From contig NZ_CALNVW010000024.1 of the NCBI RefSeq assembly GCF_940670765.1, positions 29,269-93,268 of the forward strand: a stretch of 64,000 bases of DNA, written 5' to 3'. Below are positions 8,325 through 16,841 of the stretch, one piece after another. Made by a program: the position numbers and the translations under genes. A model generated the notes under the pieces. That model was given only the letters and a program-made list of their open reading frames with translations. It was not told where the DNA came from and searched no databases. The stretch is from Streptomyces sp. A 4/2. Lineage in GTDB: Bacteria > Actinomycetota > Actinomycetes > Streptomycetales > Streptomycetaceae. Positions within the stretch are counted from its first letter, which is position 1, and every line of letters begins with the position of its first letter.

Positions 8325-8361
8325 GGGGCCTTTGCCGCTCTATAGCGGGTCAAAGAGCCCC
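8325..8361. repeat. Compound hairpin between divergent genes
   Basis: GGGGC pairs with GCCCC, TTTG with CAAA, CCGCT with AGCGG around a CTAT loop, with small internal bulges. Preceded by AAAA; read on the minus strand it would be a terminator-like hairpin followed by TTTT. Confidence 0.65.
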
Positions 8362-8539
8362 GAATACTGTTACAGACGTATCGCAACCATAAAGAGCAAG
8401 CTGGGGCATATGGAAGGACTTGAGAGATGGATCACAGGTGGATACGGAAACCAGCCAGCCAATTCAAAGGAAATGCTCGACATTAATTCTGTATCCGAAG
8501 GGCTTGTCGATCGCCTCACGAGCAGTACCTGTCGCGGAC

Positions 8540-8545
8540 TACCAT
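8540..8545 (+). promoter_or_regulatory. Candidate -10 hexamer TACCAT for a leaderless response regulator mRNA
   Basis: TACCAT lies exactly 7 nt before the ATG at 8553 and no Shine-Dalgarno is present, the usual layout of leaderless genes. Confidence 0.5.
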
Positions 8546-8552
8546 CACCCTC

Positions 8553-9230
8553 ATGACCCGTGTACTGCTCGCCGAGGACGACGCATCCATCTCGGAGCCA
8601 CTGGCCCGCGCACTGCGTCGGGAGGGCTACGAGGTCGAGGTGCGGGAGGACGGACCCACCGCGCTCGACGCCGGCCTCCAGGGAGGTGTCGACCTGGTCG
8701 TGCTGGACCTGGGTCTGCCCGGAATGGACGGCCTGGAGGTGGCCAGGCGGCTGCGCGCCGAGGGCCACACCGTGCCGATCCTGGTGCTCACCGCCCGCGC
8801 CGACGAGGTCGACACGGTGGTCGGCCTGGACGCCGGTGCCGACGACTACGTCACCAAACCCTTCCGCCTCGCCGAACTGCTGGCCCGCGTACGGGCCCTG
8901 CTGCGGCGCGGCGCCACCGAGACCACCCCCCAGCCCGCCACCCACGGGGTGCGCATCGATGTCGAGTCGCACCGCGCCTGGATGGGGGACGAGGAACTCC
9001 AGCTCACGGCCAAGGAGTTCGACCTGCTGCGGGTCCTGGTCCGGGACGCGGGCCGGGTCGTCACCCGGGACCAGCTGATGCGTGAGGTCTGGGACACCAC
9101 CTGGTGGTCGTCCACCAAGACGCTCGACATGCACATCTCCTGGCTGCGCAAGAAGCTCGGCGACGACGCGGCGAACCCGCGCTACATCGCCACCGTGCGC
9201 GGCGTCGGCTTCCGCTTCGAGAAGAGCTGA
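8553..9230 (+). CDS. OmpR/PhoB-family response regulator
   Basis: A 225-aa two-domain protein. Receiver domain 1-115: acidic pocket LLAEDDASI (about 5-13), phosphoacceptor Asp in VVLDLGLPGMDGLE (about residue 51), conserved LTARA and KPF lysine (VTKPFRLAEL). Winged-helix DNA-binding domain about 130-225 ending in the typical ATVRGVGFRF. Followed after 36 nt by its likely partner histidine kinase. No Shine-Dalgarno; a TACCAT hexamer 7 nt upstream suggests a leaderless transcript. Stimulus and targets unknown. Confidence 0.93.
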   Translation: MTRVLLAEDDASISEPLARALRREGYEVEVREDGPTALDAGLQGGVDLVVLDLGLPGMDGLEVARRLRAEGHTVPILVLTARADEVDTVVGLDAGADDYVTKPFRLAELLARVRALLRRGATETTPQPATHGVRIDVESHRAWMGDEELQLTAKEFDLLRVLVRDAGRVVTRDQLMREVWDTTWWSSTKTLDMHISWLRKKLGDDAANPRYIATVRGVGFRFEKS

Positions 9231-9266
9231 TCCCTTCCGGGGAGCTCCGGCTGCGAGACTGACGGC

Positions 9267-10544
9267 ATGCGCCGCCGACTCATCAACTCCACGCTCGCCG
9301 TCGTGCTCGTCGTGATCGCCGTCTTCGGTGTCTCGCTCGTCATCGTCGAGACGCGCACCATCAACAGCAGTGCCCAGGAGAGCGTGGACTCGGAGGCGCT
9401 GCGGCTGGCGAGCATCGTCGAGAGCCGGCTGGTCGGCGACGAACGGGTCACCCAGGCGATCCTGCGGGACCAGGTCGCCGTCGACCGCTACGCCGTGATC
9501 ACCATCCCCGGCAAGCAGACCATCCGGCTCGGCACCGAGCCGCAGGGCGGCGTCATCCGCGGGAAGGCCACCGGCGGCCACGGCGAGCACGTCACCGTCG
9601 AGGAACCGGCCTCCACCGTCACCCGCGAGGTCGGCCGCACCCTGCTCATCATCGGCGCGGTGGCGCTGCTCGCGATCGTCTCGGCGGTACTCCTCGCCGT
9701 ACGCCAGGCCAACAAGCTGGCCTCCCCGCTCACCGATCTCGCCGAGACCGCCGAGCGCCTCGGCTCCGGCGACCCGCGCCCCCGGCACAAGCGGTACGCG
9801 GTGCCCGAGCTGGACCGGGTCGCGGACGTGCTGGACTCGTCGGCCGAGCGGATCACCAGGATGCTCACCGCGGAACGGCGGCTGGCCGCCGACGCCTCGC
9901 ACCAGCTCCGTACGCCACTGACCGCGCTCTCCATGCGCCTGGAGGAGATCACCCTCACCGACGACCTGGACACGGTGAAGGAGGAGGCGACCATCGCACT
10001 GACCCAGGTCGAGCGGCTGACGGACGTGGTGGAGCGGCTGCTGACCAACTCCCGTGACCCGCGCACCGGTTCTGCCGTCACCTTCGATCTCGACGACGTG
10101 GTGAAGCAGCAGCTCCAGGAGTGGCGTCCGGCGTACCGCAGCGCCGGGCGGGCGATCGTGCAGTCGGGCAAGCGCGGGTTGCAGGCCATCGGCACCCCGG
10201 GCGCGGTGGCCCAGGTGATGGCCGCACTGATCGAGAACTCGCTGATGCACGGCGGCGGGACCGTGGCGGTCCGCACCCGGGTCACCGGCACCCAGACGGT
10301 TGTCGAGGTGACGGACGAGGGGCCCGGCGTACCGCCCGACCTCGGGGCGCGGATCTTCGAGCGGACCATCAGCGGACGCAATTCCACCGGCATCGGGCTG
10401 GCCGTGGCGCGTGACCTTGCGGAGGCGGACGGCGGACGGCTGGAAATGCTCCAGCAGCACCCGCCGGTCTTCGCGCTCTTCCTCAGCCGGGTCTCCAAGA
10501 ACCCGCCGCCGCCCGCGGAGAACCCCGAGCCGACGATCAGGTGA
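9267..10544 (+). CDS. Two-component sensor histidine kinase
   Basis: A 425-aa membrane kinase. TM1 about residues 6-28, extracytoplasmic loop about 29-125, TM2 about 128-148, HAMP linker, H-box with the phosphorylated histidine in ASHQLRTPLTALSMRLEE (about 210-227), N-box ALIENSLMHGGG, G1 box VTDEGPGVP and G2 box STGIGLAVARDLAEADGG. The extracytoplasmic part is short and has no recognisable sensor fold. Expressed with the response regulator directly upstream, which is its probable partner. Confidence 0.93.
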   Translation: MRRRLINSTLAVVLVVIAVFGVSLVIVETRTINSSAQESVDSEALRLASIVESRLVGDERVTQAILRDQVAVDRYAVITIPGKQTIRLGTEPQGGVIRGKATGGHGEHVTVEEPASTVTREVGRTLLIIGAVALLAIVSAVLLAVRQANKLASPLTDLAETAERLGSGDPRPRHKRYAVPELDRVADVLDSSAERITRMLTAERRLAADASHQLRTPLTALSMRLEEITLTDDLDTVKEEATIALTQVERLTDVVERLLTNSRDPRTGSAVTFDLDDVVKQQLQEWRPAYRSAGRAIVQSGKRGLQAIGTPGAVAQVMAALIENSLMHGGGTVAVRTRVTGTQTVVEVTDEGPGVPPDLGARIFERTISGRNSTGIGLAVARDLAEADGGRLEMLQQHPPVFALFLSRVSKNPPPPAENPEPTIR

Positions 10545-10550
10545 GGCGGC

Positions 10551-11024
10551 TCAGCGGGCGAGAGGCTCCGCGACCGGAGCGCCGTCCCGCACGGGCAGTG
10601 CCCGGAACACCCAGGTGCGGTAGGACCAGAAGCGGAAGAGCGTCGCGACGGCGATGCCGAAGAATTTGAAGAAGTTGCTCTGCAGTGGGGAGTTCCAGTC
10701 GGCGCCGTACGTCGCCGCGTACAGGATCCCGTTCTCGATGACCGCGCCGACCACGCTGAACAGCAGGAACAGGGTCATCTCCCTGGCCCGCCCGCTCTTC
10801 TCGCGGTCCCGGTAGGTGAAGTACCGGAAGCCTATGTAGTTGAAGACGATCGCGAGCGCGGTGGCCACCAGGCTGGCCCGGACCACCTGCAGGGAGGTCG
10901 TGTGGCGCAGGAGATTGAACGCCGCCATGTTGACCAGCAGGCCCAGAGCCCCCACCAGGCCGAACTTGGCGACCTCCCGCCAGAGCCGTCGCACCCGCGT
11001 CCGCACGCCGCCGGAATCGCTCAT
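10551..11024 (-). CDS. GtrA family membrane protein
   Basis: A 157-aa protein with four predicted TM helices (AKFGLVGALGLLVNMAAFNLL; VRASLVATALAIVFNYIGFRYFT; MTLFLLFSVVGAVIENGILYA; FFKFFGIAVATLFRFWSYRTWVF), the GtrA/DPMS-C hallmark with the closing FRFWSYRTWVFR. Family members help move polyprenyl-linked sugars across the membrane for wall polysaccharide glycosylation. It converges with the sensor kinase, with only 6 nt between stops. The substrate cannot be told from sequence; the envelope-glycan context elsewhere in the window fits. Confidence 0.88.
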   Translation of the reverse strand: MSDSGGVRTRVRRLWREVAKFGLVGALGLLVNMAAFNLLRHTTSLQVVRASLVATALAIVFNYIGFRYFTYRDREKSGRAREMTLFLLFSVVGAVIENGILYAATYGADWNSPLQSNFFKFFGIAVATLFRFWSYRTWVFRALPVRDGAPVAEPLAR

Positions 11025-11162
11025 GGTGGTCGCTGGCCCCGTTCGGTCGGTTGAGTCGACTCACCCATGTGATCGAGTCAACATGCCCATGCTAACCAGT
11101 TCCCCCTTCGGGTGCCTCTCGCGGACCGGGTACGGGTGGCGAGCCCTCGGCCGGCCTGCGGA

Positions 11163-11168
11163 TACCCT
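11163..11168 (+). promoter_or_regulatory. Candidate -10 hexamer TACCCT for leaderless purK mRNA
   Basis: TACCCT followed by 7 nt and the GTG start of purK at 11176; no Shine-Dalgarno is present between them. Confidence 0.5.
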
Positions 11169-11175
11169 GGGATAC

Positions 11176-12327
11176 GTGACGTTCCCCGTAGTCGGCATGG
11201 TCGGTGGCGGTCAGCTCGCCCGTATGACCCACGAGGCGGGCATCCCCCTCGGTATCAGATTCAAGCTGCTCAGTGACACCCCCCAGGACTCGGCGGCCCA
11301 GGTGGTGAGCGAAGTCGTCGTAGGCGACTACCGCGACCTGGCCACGCTGCGCGCCTTCGCGCGCGGCTGCGACGTGATCACTTTTGATCACGAGCACGTG
11401 CCGACCGAGCACCTGCGGGCCCTGGAGGCGGACGGCATCCCCGTCCGGCCGGGCCCCGAGGCGCTGGTGCACGCCCAGGACAAGGGGGTGATGCGCGAGA
11501 AGCTCACCGAGATCGGCGCGCCCTGCCCCCGCCACCGGATCGTCTCGGACCCGTCCGACGCGATGGCCTTCGCGGACGAGGTGGGCGGCCTCCCGGTCAT
11601 CCTCAAGACCGTGCGCGGCGGCTACGACGGCAAGGGCGTCTGGTTCGTACGCTCCCGCGAGGACGCCGAGGCGCCCTTCAAGGCGGGCGTCCCGGTGCTG
11701 GCCGAGGAGAAGGTCGACTTCGTACGGGAGCTCGCGGCCAACGTCGTCCGCTCCCCGCACGGCCAGGCCGTGGCGTACCCGGTCGTGGAGTCCCAGCAGG
11801 TCGACGGCGTCTGCGACACCGTGATCGCCCCCGCGCCCGGCCTCGACGAGGACCTCGCGGGCGAAGCGCAGCAGCTCGCCCTGCGGATCGCCGCCGAGCT
11901 CGGAGTGACCGGCCATCTGGCGGTCGAGCTGTTCGAGACCCGGGGACCGGACGGCAAACCCGGCATCCTCGTCAACGAACTCGCGATGCGCCCGCACAAC
12001 TCCGGCCACTGGACCCAGGACGGCGCGATCACCTCGCAGTTCGCCAACCACGTCCGGGCCGTCCTGGACCTGCCGCTCGGTGACCCGCGCCCGCGCGCCC
12101 GGTGGACGGTCATGGGCAACGTCCTCGGCGGCGACTACCCGGACATGTACCAGGCGTACCTGCACTGCATGGCCCGCGACCCGCAGCTCAAGATCCACAT
12201 GTACGGCAAGGACGTGAAGCCGGGGCGCAAGGTCGGCCACGTCAACACCTACGGCGACGATCTCGACGAGGTGCTGGAGCGCGCCCGTCATGCCGCCGGA
12301 TATCTGCGAGGGACGATCACCGAATGA
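11176..12327 (+). CDS. purK: N5-carboxyaminoimidazole ribonucleotide synthase
   Basis: PurK, 383 aa, converts AIR, bicarbonate and ATP into N5-CAIR in de novo purine synthesis. ATP-grasp enzyme: N-terminal VVGMVGGGQLARMTHEA (pre-ATP-grasp), central ILKTVRGGYDGKGVW glycine-rich loop, and the metal-binding ELFETR plus LVNELAMRPHNSGHWT. The GTG at 11176 matches the family N-terminus; the frame stays open upstream to 10840 but that part has no similarity. The stop overlaps the purE start (ATGA), giving a coupled purK-purE pair. Confidence 0.97.
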   Translation: MTFPVVGMVGGGQLARMTHEAGIPLGIRFKLLSDTPQDSAAQVVSEVVVGDYRDLATLRAFARGCDVITFDHEHVPTEHLRALEADGIPVRPGPEALVHAQDKGVMREKLTEIGAPCPRHRIVSDPSDAMAFADEVGGLPVILKTVRGGYDGKGVWFVRSREDAEAPFKAGVPVLAEEKVDFVRELAANVVRSPHGQAVAYPVVESQQVDGVCDTVIAPAPGLDEDLAGEAQQLALRIAAELGVTGHLAVELFETRGPDGKPGILVNELAMRPHNSGHWTQDGAITSQFANHVRAVLDLPLGDPRPRARWTVMGNVLGGDYPDMYQAYLHCMARDPQLKIHMYGKDVKPGRKVGHVNTYGDDLDEVLERARHAAGYLRGTITE

Positions 12328-12848
12328 CCTCTCCTGTAGTAGGCATCGTCATGGGTTCGGACTCCGACTGGCCGGTCATGGAGGCGGCGGCCACCGTCCT
12401 GGAGGAGTTCGGCGTTCCGTACGAGGTCGACGTCGTGTCGGCGCACCGGATGCCCCGCGAGATGATCACGTACGGCGAGCAGGCGGCCGGGCGGGGCCTC
12501 AAGGCGGTCGTCGCGGGCGCCGGGGGCGCGGCCCATCTGCCGGGCATGCTCGCCTCGGTCACCCCGCTGCCGGTGATCGGCGTCCCTGTACCGCTGAAGT
12601 ACCTCGACGGCATGGACTCCCTGCTCTCCATCGTCCAGATGCCGGCCGGTGTCCCGGTCGCGACGGTCTCGGTGGGCGGCGCCCGCAACGCCGGGCTGCT
12701 CGCGGTCCGCATCCTGGCCGCGTCCGACCCCCAACTCCTCGTGAAGATGCAGGAGTTCCAGCAGGAACTGAACGACCAGGCGACCGAGAAGGGCAAGCGG
12801 CTGCGGGCCAAGGTCCAGGGCGCGGGCTCCTTCGGATTCGGGAAGTAG
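12324..12848 (+). CDS. purE: N5-carboxyaminoimidazole ribonucleotide mutase
   Basis: PurE class I, 174 aa, moves the carboxyl group of N5-CAIR to C4 to give CAIR, the step after PurK. The family signature GIVMGSDSDWPVMEAA opens the protein, the catalytic histidine lies in VVSAHRMP, and the second loop GAGGAAHLPGMLAS is intact. Starts on the purK stop (ATGA overlap). Typical length for the octameric enzyme. Confidence 0.97.
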   Translation: MTSPVVGIVMGSDSDWPVMEAAATVLEEFGVPYEVDVVSAHRMPREMITYGEQAAGRGLKAVVAGAGGAAHLPGMLASVTPLPVIGVPVPLKYLDGMDSLLSIVQMPAGVPVATVSVGGARNAGLLAVRILAASDPQLLVKMQEFQQELNDQATEKGKRLRAKVQGAGSFGFGK

Positions 12849-12887
12849 AACGTTCGGATCCGGAAAAGTAGAGACGAGAGGCTCCTG

Positions 12888-14075
12888 ATGAGCAATCACC
12901 TCACCGAAGCGCTTGATCTGCTCGCCGAGTACCCGGTCGTCGACGGTCACAACGACCTGCCGTGGGCGCTGCGCGAGAACGTCCGCTACGACCTCGACCG
13001 GATGGACATCGCCCGCGACCAGACGGGCCACCTCCACACCGACCTGCACCGGCTGCGCAAGGGCGGCGTCGGCGCGCAGTTCTGGTCGGTCTACGTCCGT
13101 ACAGACCTGACGGGCGACGAAGCGGTCAGCGCGACGCTGGAACAGATCGACGTGGTCGCCCAGTTGCTCGACCGCTACCCCGGCGACCTGGTCCGCGCGC
13201 TGACCGCCGACGCCATGGAGTCGGCCAGGAGCCAGGGCCGCATCGCCTCGCTGATGGGCGCCGAGGGCGGCCACTCCATCAACAACTCGCTGGGCACGCT
13301 GCGCGCCCTGCACGCCCTGGGCGTGCGGTACATGACGCTGACCCACAACGACAACATCGCCTGGGCCGACTCGGCGACCGATGTCGTGAAGGCCCACGGG
13401 CTGACCGCCTTCGGCCACGAGGTCGTACGCGAGATGAACCGCACCGGCATGCTGGTGGACCTCTCGCACGTGGCGGCCTCGACGATGCGCGACGCGCTGG
13501 CGACCTCCACCGCGCCGGTGATCTTCTCGCACTCCTCGGCCCGCGCGGTCTGCGACCACCCGCGCAACATCCCGGACGACGTGCTGGCGCAGCTCCCGGC
13601 CAACGGCGGCATCGCGATGGCCACCTTCGTACCGAAGTTCATCCTCCCGGAGGCGGTCGAGTGGACCGCCCGCGCGGACGAGAACATGCGCACCCACGGT
13701 CTGCACCACCTGAACACCACGCCCGCGGGCATGAAGGTCCAGCGCGCCTTCGAGGAGGCGCACCCCCGCCCGGTGGCCACCCCCTCGACGGTCGCCGACC
13801 ACCTCGACCACATGCGTGAGGTCGCGGGCGTCGACCACATCGGCATCGGCGGCGACTACGACGGCACGGCCTTCACCCCGGCGGGCCTGGAGGACGTGGC
13901 GGGCTACCCGAACCTGATCGGTGAGCTGATCGGGCGCGGCTGGTCGAAGACGGACCTGGCGAAGCTGACCTGGCAGAACGCGGTACGGGTGCTGCGGGCG
14001 GCCGAGGACGTGGCCCGCGACCTGCAGTCGAGGCGCGCCCCGTCGAACGCGACGCTGACCGAGCTGGACGGCTGA
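12888..14075 (+). CDS. Membrane-dipeptidase-type zinc dipeptidase (M19)
   Basis: A 395-aa amidohydrolase-fold dipeptidase hydrolysing L-Xaa-D-Xaa or L-L dipeptides. The metal ligands are visible: His21 and Asp23 in VVDGHND, the bridging Glu in MGAEGGHSINN, and later histidines in LVDLSHVA and FSHSSARAVCDHPRN; DHIGIGGDYDG holds the catalytic aspartate. No signal peptide, so cytosolic, unlike the GPI-anchored renal enzyme. S. coelicolor Sco3058, structurally characterised as the closest bacterial homologue of human renal dipeptidase, is the likely orthologue. It lies 39 nt after purE, possibly co-transcribed. Confidence 0.93.
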   Translation: MSNHLTEALDLLAEYPVVDGHNDLPWALRENVRYDLDRMDIARDQTGHLHTDLHRLRKGGVGAQFWSVYVRTDLTGDEAVSATLEQIDVVAQLLDRYPGDLVRALTADAMESARSQGRIASLMGAEGGHSINNSLGTLRALHALGVRYMTLTHNDNIAWADSATDVVKAHGLTAFGHEVVREMNRTGMLVDLSHVAASTMRDALATSTAPVIFSHSSARAVCDHPRNIPDDVLAQLPANGGIAMATFVPKFILPEAVEWTARADENMRTHGLHHLNTTPAGMKVQRAFEEAHPRPVATPSTVADHLDHMREVAGVDHIGIGGDYDGTAFTPAGLEDVAGYPNLIGELIGRGWSKTDLAKLTWQNAVRVLRAAEDVARDLQSRRAPSNATLTELDG

Positions 14076-14108
14076 CCGTACGGTCCACGGCCCCTCAGCC
14101 CTCAGCCC

Positions 14109-15950
14109 TCAACCGCCGGCCGGGTCACCCCCGGTCGGCGGTCGGGGTCGGCCGGTCGGCACCCCCGCGTCCGCCGGGAACCGCAGCGTGAACACCGACC
14201 CGGCCCCCACCGTGCTCTCCGCGGTGACCGACCCGCCGTGCGCCTCGGCGAGCTTCCGTACGATCGACAGCCCCAGACCGCTTCCGCCCGTCCGACGGCT
14301 GCGTGACTTCTCCGCCCGCCAGAACCGGTCGAAGACCTGCGGCAGTTCACCGGGCCCGATACCGGTACCCGTGTCGGCCACCTCGATGAGCACCACGTCG
14401 CCCTCCCGCCGGGACCGGAGGGTGACCGAGCCGCCGGGCGGGGTGTGCCGGACGGCGTTGGTGAGCAGGTTGCCGACCGCCTGGCGCAGCCGTACGGGGT
14501 CGGCCTCCAGCTCCAGGCCGTCGGGCGCCGACACCACGAGCGACACCCCGGCGCCGTCCGCCCCGCCCCGGTGGGCGGCGGCCGTCTGGGCCAGCAGTTC
14601 GGCCACCTCGGTCCGTTCCGTACGGATCCGCAACTCGCCCGCGTCCGCCGCCGACAGGTCCCGCAGATCGTCGATGAGGTGCTGGAGCAGCAGCGCCTCC
14701 TCGTGGAGCGAGGCGAGCAGCACGTCGTCGTGCGGGACCACCTCGTCCTGCGCGGCCTCCAGCCAGCCGCGGATGTTGCTCAGCGGAGTCCGCAGCTCGT
14801 GGGCGACATCGCTGACCATCGCCGTGCGGGCCGCCTCCAGCTGCTCACGCCGCCGGGACATGGAGTTGAAGGCCAGCGCGAGCCGTCCGATCTCGTCGCC
14901 GCCGGTCACCCGTACCCGGGCCGAGGCGTCCCCGCGCTCCATCCGCTGCGCCGCGTCCGTCAGCGCCCGCAACGGCCTGACCAGCCGTACCCCGGCCAGG
15001 GTGGTGACCGCGAAGGTCACCAGCAGGACCAGCGCGGCGCCCCCGGCGATCCGGGCCCGGTTGCCCGCCGACAGGTCGAAGAAGGTCGTCGCGCTGCGGC
15101 CCGGACTGCTGACGTACAGCAGGGCGGCGGGGGCGACATAGGGGGTGAGCTGTTCGGTGCGGCTCCGGTCGACGCACGAGGTGACGAGCGAGGGATCGGT
15201 CGTCGCGCGCGGGTCGCGCGGCGTCCAGCTGCCGTCCAGCGCGAGCCGCACCCCCGGCGCCCGGCCGCGCGCGAGGCAGGTGTCGACCAGCCTGTTGAGC
15301 GCGGCGAGCGCCTCGGCCTCGGTGGGGGTGGGCCCGGCCAACTCCTCGGCGGCGCACCGGACACCGGGCGTGAGCGGGCCGTTCGCGGAGTCCGTACGTG
15401 GGCGCCCGCTCGGCCCCTCGACGACCTGCGCGTCGATGTGCAGCGTGGTGCGCAGACAGGCCGCGGAACGCTCGGCGGCGGTACGCAGCCGGGCCCGTTC
15501 CCCCGGCGGGAGCCGGAAGGGCCCCACGGCCCGTGGATCGATGCGGTCGGGGGCCGAGCCGGGCAGCAGCTCCGGGTCGACCGCCAGTGGGTCGATGACC
15601 GCCGTGGGCTTGGCGGGTGGCTCGTACGGGCGGCCGGGATCGGGGGCGGAGTCGCCGACCGGAGCATGGTCCCGGGTGGTCAGCACGATGCGGTGGCCGG
15701 TCAGCCGGGCCAGCGAGGCGACCGTACCGGCCACCGAGTCCCAGTCGGGGTGGCTCGCCGCGTACCCGAGCAGCGCGTCGTAGACCCGGGCGTCGTCGGC
15801 GAGCGCCTGGCCCTGCTCCTGCTGGATCGCGACGGCGGTGGTGCGGATCACCAGCCAGGCGGTCGCCGCCACCGAGCAGACGCCGACCAGCGCGGACACG
15901 GCGAGCAGCCGCAGCAGCAGACTGCGCCGCAGCGGCACCTCACCGGGCAC
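14109..15950 (-). CDS. Sensor histidine kinase with large extracytoplasmic domain
   Basis: A 613-aa kinase. TM1 about residues 13-33 (LLAVSALVGVCSVAATAWLVI), a roughly 260-residue extracytoplasmic region, TM2 about 302-322, HAMP (RLVRPLRALTDAAQRMERGD), H-box VSDVAHELRTPLSNIRGWLE, N-box NLLTNAVRHTPPG, G1 box VADTGTGIG and G2 GGSGLGLSIVRKLAEAHGG. The ectodomain has paired cysteines but no fold I recognise. The GTG start overlaps the end of the response regulator gene by 11 nt, so the pair is co-expressed. It diverges from the MacB-like exporter operon it probably controls. Confidence 0.93.
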   Translation of the reverse strand: MPGEVPLRRSLLLRLLAVSALVGVCSVAATAWLVIRTTAVAIQQEQGQALADDARVYDALLGYAASHPDWDSVAGTVASLARLTGHRIVLTTRDHAPVGDSAPDPGRPYEPPAKPTAVIDPLAVDPELLPGSAPDRIDPRAVGPFRLPPGERARLRTAAERSAACLRTTLHIDAQVVEGPSGRPRTDSANGPLTPGVRCAAEELAGPTPTEAEALAALNRLVDTCLARGRAPGVRLALDGSWTPRDPRATTDPSLVTSCVDRSRTEQLTPYVAPAALLYVSSPGRSATTFFDLSAGNRARIAGGAALVLLVTFAVTTLAGVRLVRPLRALTDAAQRMERGDASARVRVTGGDEIGRLALAFNSMSRRREQLEAARTAMVSDVAHELRTPLSNIRGWLEAAQDEVVPHDDVLLASLHEEALLLQHLIDDLRDLSAADAGELRIRTERTEVAELLAQTAAAHRGGADGAGVSLVVSAPDGLELEADPVRLRQAVGNLLTNAVRHTPPGGSVTLRSRREGDVVLIEVADTGTGIGPGELPQVFDRFWRAEKSRSRRTGGSGLGLSIVRKLAEAHGGSVTAESTVGAGSVFTLRFPADAGVPTGRPRPPTGGDPAGG

Positions 15951-16728
15951 GGTGCGGCTCCTGAGGCTCCTGCGGTTTCTGAGGCTCCTGAGGTTTCTGA
16001 GGCTCCGGTGATTCCTGAGGCGCCCGCGGGCCGCTGTCAGCGAGCTTGTAGCCGACCCCGTACACCGTCACCAGACAGTCGGCCCTGCGCGGATCGCGCT
16101 CGATCTTCCGGCGCAGATTCATGATGTGCACATCCACGGTCCGCGAGGTGATGTACCGGTCGAAGCCGTGCAGATGATCGAGGATCTGCGCGCGGGTGAA
16201 GACCTGGCCGGGTCGCGAGGCCAGCACTTCGAGCAGCCGGAACTCGCCCGGGGTGCAGTCGATCCGCCGCCCGTGCGCCCACACCTCGTGGCGGCCCGGA
16301 TCCACGGTGAGCGCGCCGACCGTCATTACGGGATCGGCGGCGGCCCGCTGCCCGTGACCGCCGCGCCGCAGCAACGAACGGATCCGGGCCATCAGTTCGC
16401 GCGGGCTGAACGGTTTGGACATGTAGTCGTCGGCGCCCAGATCCAGGCCGAGCAGCAGATCGTCCTCGGTCGACCTGGCGGTCAGCATCAGGACCGGGAG
16501 CGCGGCGAACTCCGGCTCGGCGCGCAGGATCCGGCACACGTCCAGACCGTCGGTCCTCGGCATCATCACGTCCAGCACGAGCAGGTCGGGCGTGACCCCG
16601 CGGACCGCCTCCAGCGCCGCCCGTCCGTCGTGCACGACCACCACACGGTGCCCCTCGCGCTCCAGATAGCGACGGACCAGCTCGGCCTGCTTCTCGTCGT
16701 CCTCGGCCACCACCACATGCGCACACAT
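15940..16728 (-). CDS. OmpR/PhoB-family response regulator with Pro-Gln-Lys-Glu repeat tail
   Basis: A 262-aa regulator: receiver domain (VVVAEDDEKQAEL; phosphoacceptor Asp in LLVLDVMMPRTDGLD; LTARS; YMSKPFSPREL) and winged-helix domain ending YGVGYKLA. The C-terminus has an unusual short repeat tail of PQKPQEP-type units, about 30 residues, encoded by a small minisatellite. The ATG at 16728 is chosen because it opens the receiver fold and has TAGACT exactly 7 nt upstream (leaderless); the frame stays open to 16788. It likely binds the 11-bp direct repeat at 16800-16821, between itself and the exporter operon. Confidence 0.92.
   Translation of the reverse strand: MCAHVVVAEDDEKQAELVRRYLEREGHRVVVVHDGRAALEAVRGVTPDLLVLDVMMPRTDGLDVCRILRAEPEFAALPVLMLTARSTEDDLLLGLDLGADDYMSKPFSPRELMARIRSLLRRGGHGQRAAADPVMTVGALTVDPGRHEVWAHGRRIDCTPGEFRLLEVLASRPGQVFTRAQILDHLHGFDRYITSRTVDVHIMNLRRKIERDPRRADCLVTVYGVGYKLADSGPRAPQESPEPQKPQEPQKPQEPQEPHRAR
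15957..16020 (-). repeat. Coding minisatellite in the response regulator tail
   Basis: Imperfect repeats of TTTCTGAGGCTCCTGAGG (plus-strand reading) encode the PQKPQEP tail. Copy number could vary between strains. Confidence 0.75.
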
Positions 16729-16735
16729 GACGGTG

Positions 16736-16741
16736 AGTCTA
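16736..16741 (-). promoter_or_regulatory. Candidate -10 hexamer TAGACT for leaderless response regulator mRNA
   Basis: On the minus strand TAGACT is followed by 7 nt and the ATG at 16728; no Shine-Dalgarno. Confidence 0.55.
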
Positions 16742-16799
16742 GGAACGTCCGTCCGGGTACGGGCGCCCGCGAGCCCCGGGACCATCACCGCGCCACGGC

Positions 16800-16821
16800 T
16801 TCCTGACAGCTTTCTGACATC
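16800..16821 (+). promoter_or_regulatory. OmpR-type direct-repeat operator (two 11-bp units)
   Basis: Two head-to-tail 11-mers, TTCCTGACAGC and TTTCTGACATC, lie in the divergent region between the response regulator and the lipoprotein/exporter operon, 20 nt before the lipoprotein start. An 11-bp period puts both units on one DNA face, the standard layout for dimers of OmpR/PhoB regulators. Confidence 0.6.
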
Positions 16822-16841
16822 TTCAGGAAATCGTCGGGGCC

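Larger units (their letters stand above)
8091..8552. other. 462-nt divergent intergenic region with two large inverted repeats
   Basis: No gene recognised. Between the POT transporter and a response regulator. It holds TGTACCCGG / CCGGGTACA (8289-8319) and a compound hairpin 8325-8361 built from GGGGC, TTTG, CCGCT and their complements around CTAT. The first 200 nt next to the transporter are GC-rich; the last 150 nt are unusually AT-rich for this genome. Confidence 0.6.

Noticed and set aside
10840..11175. N-terminal extension of PurK
   Set aside because: The frame is open upstream, but it overlaps the divergent GtrA gene and lacks similarity; the GTG at 11176 begins the conserved fold.
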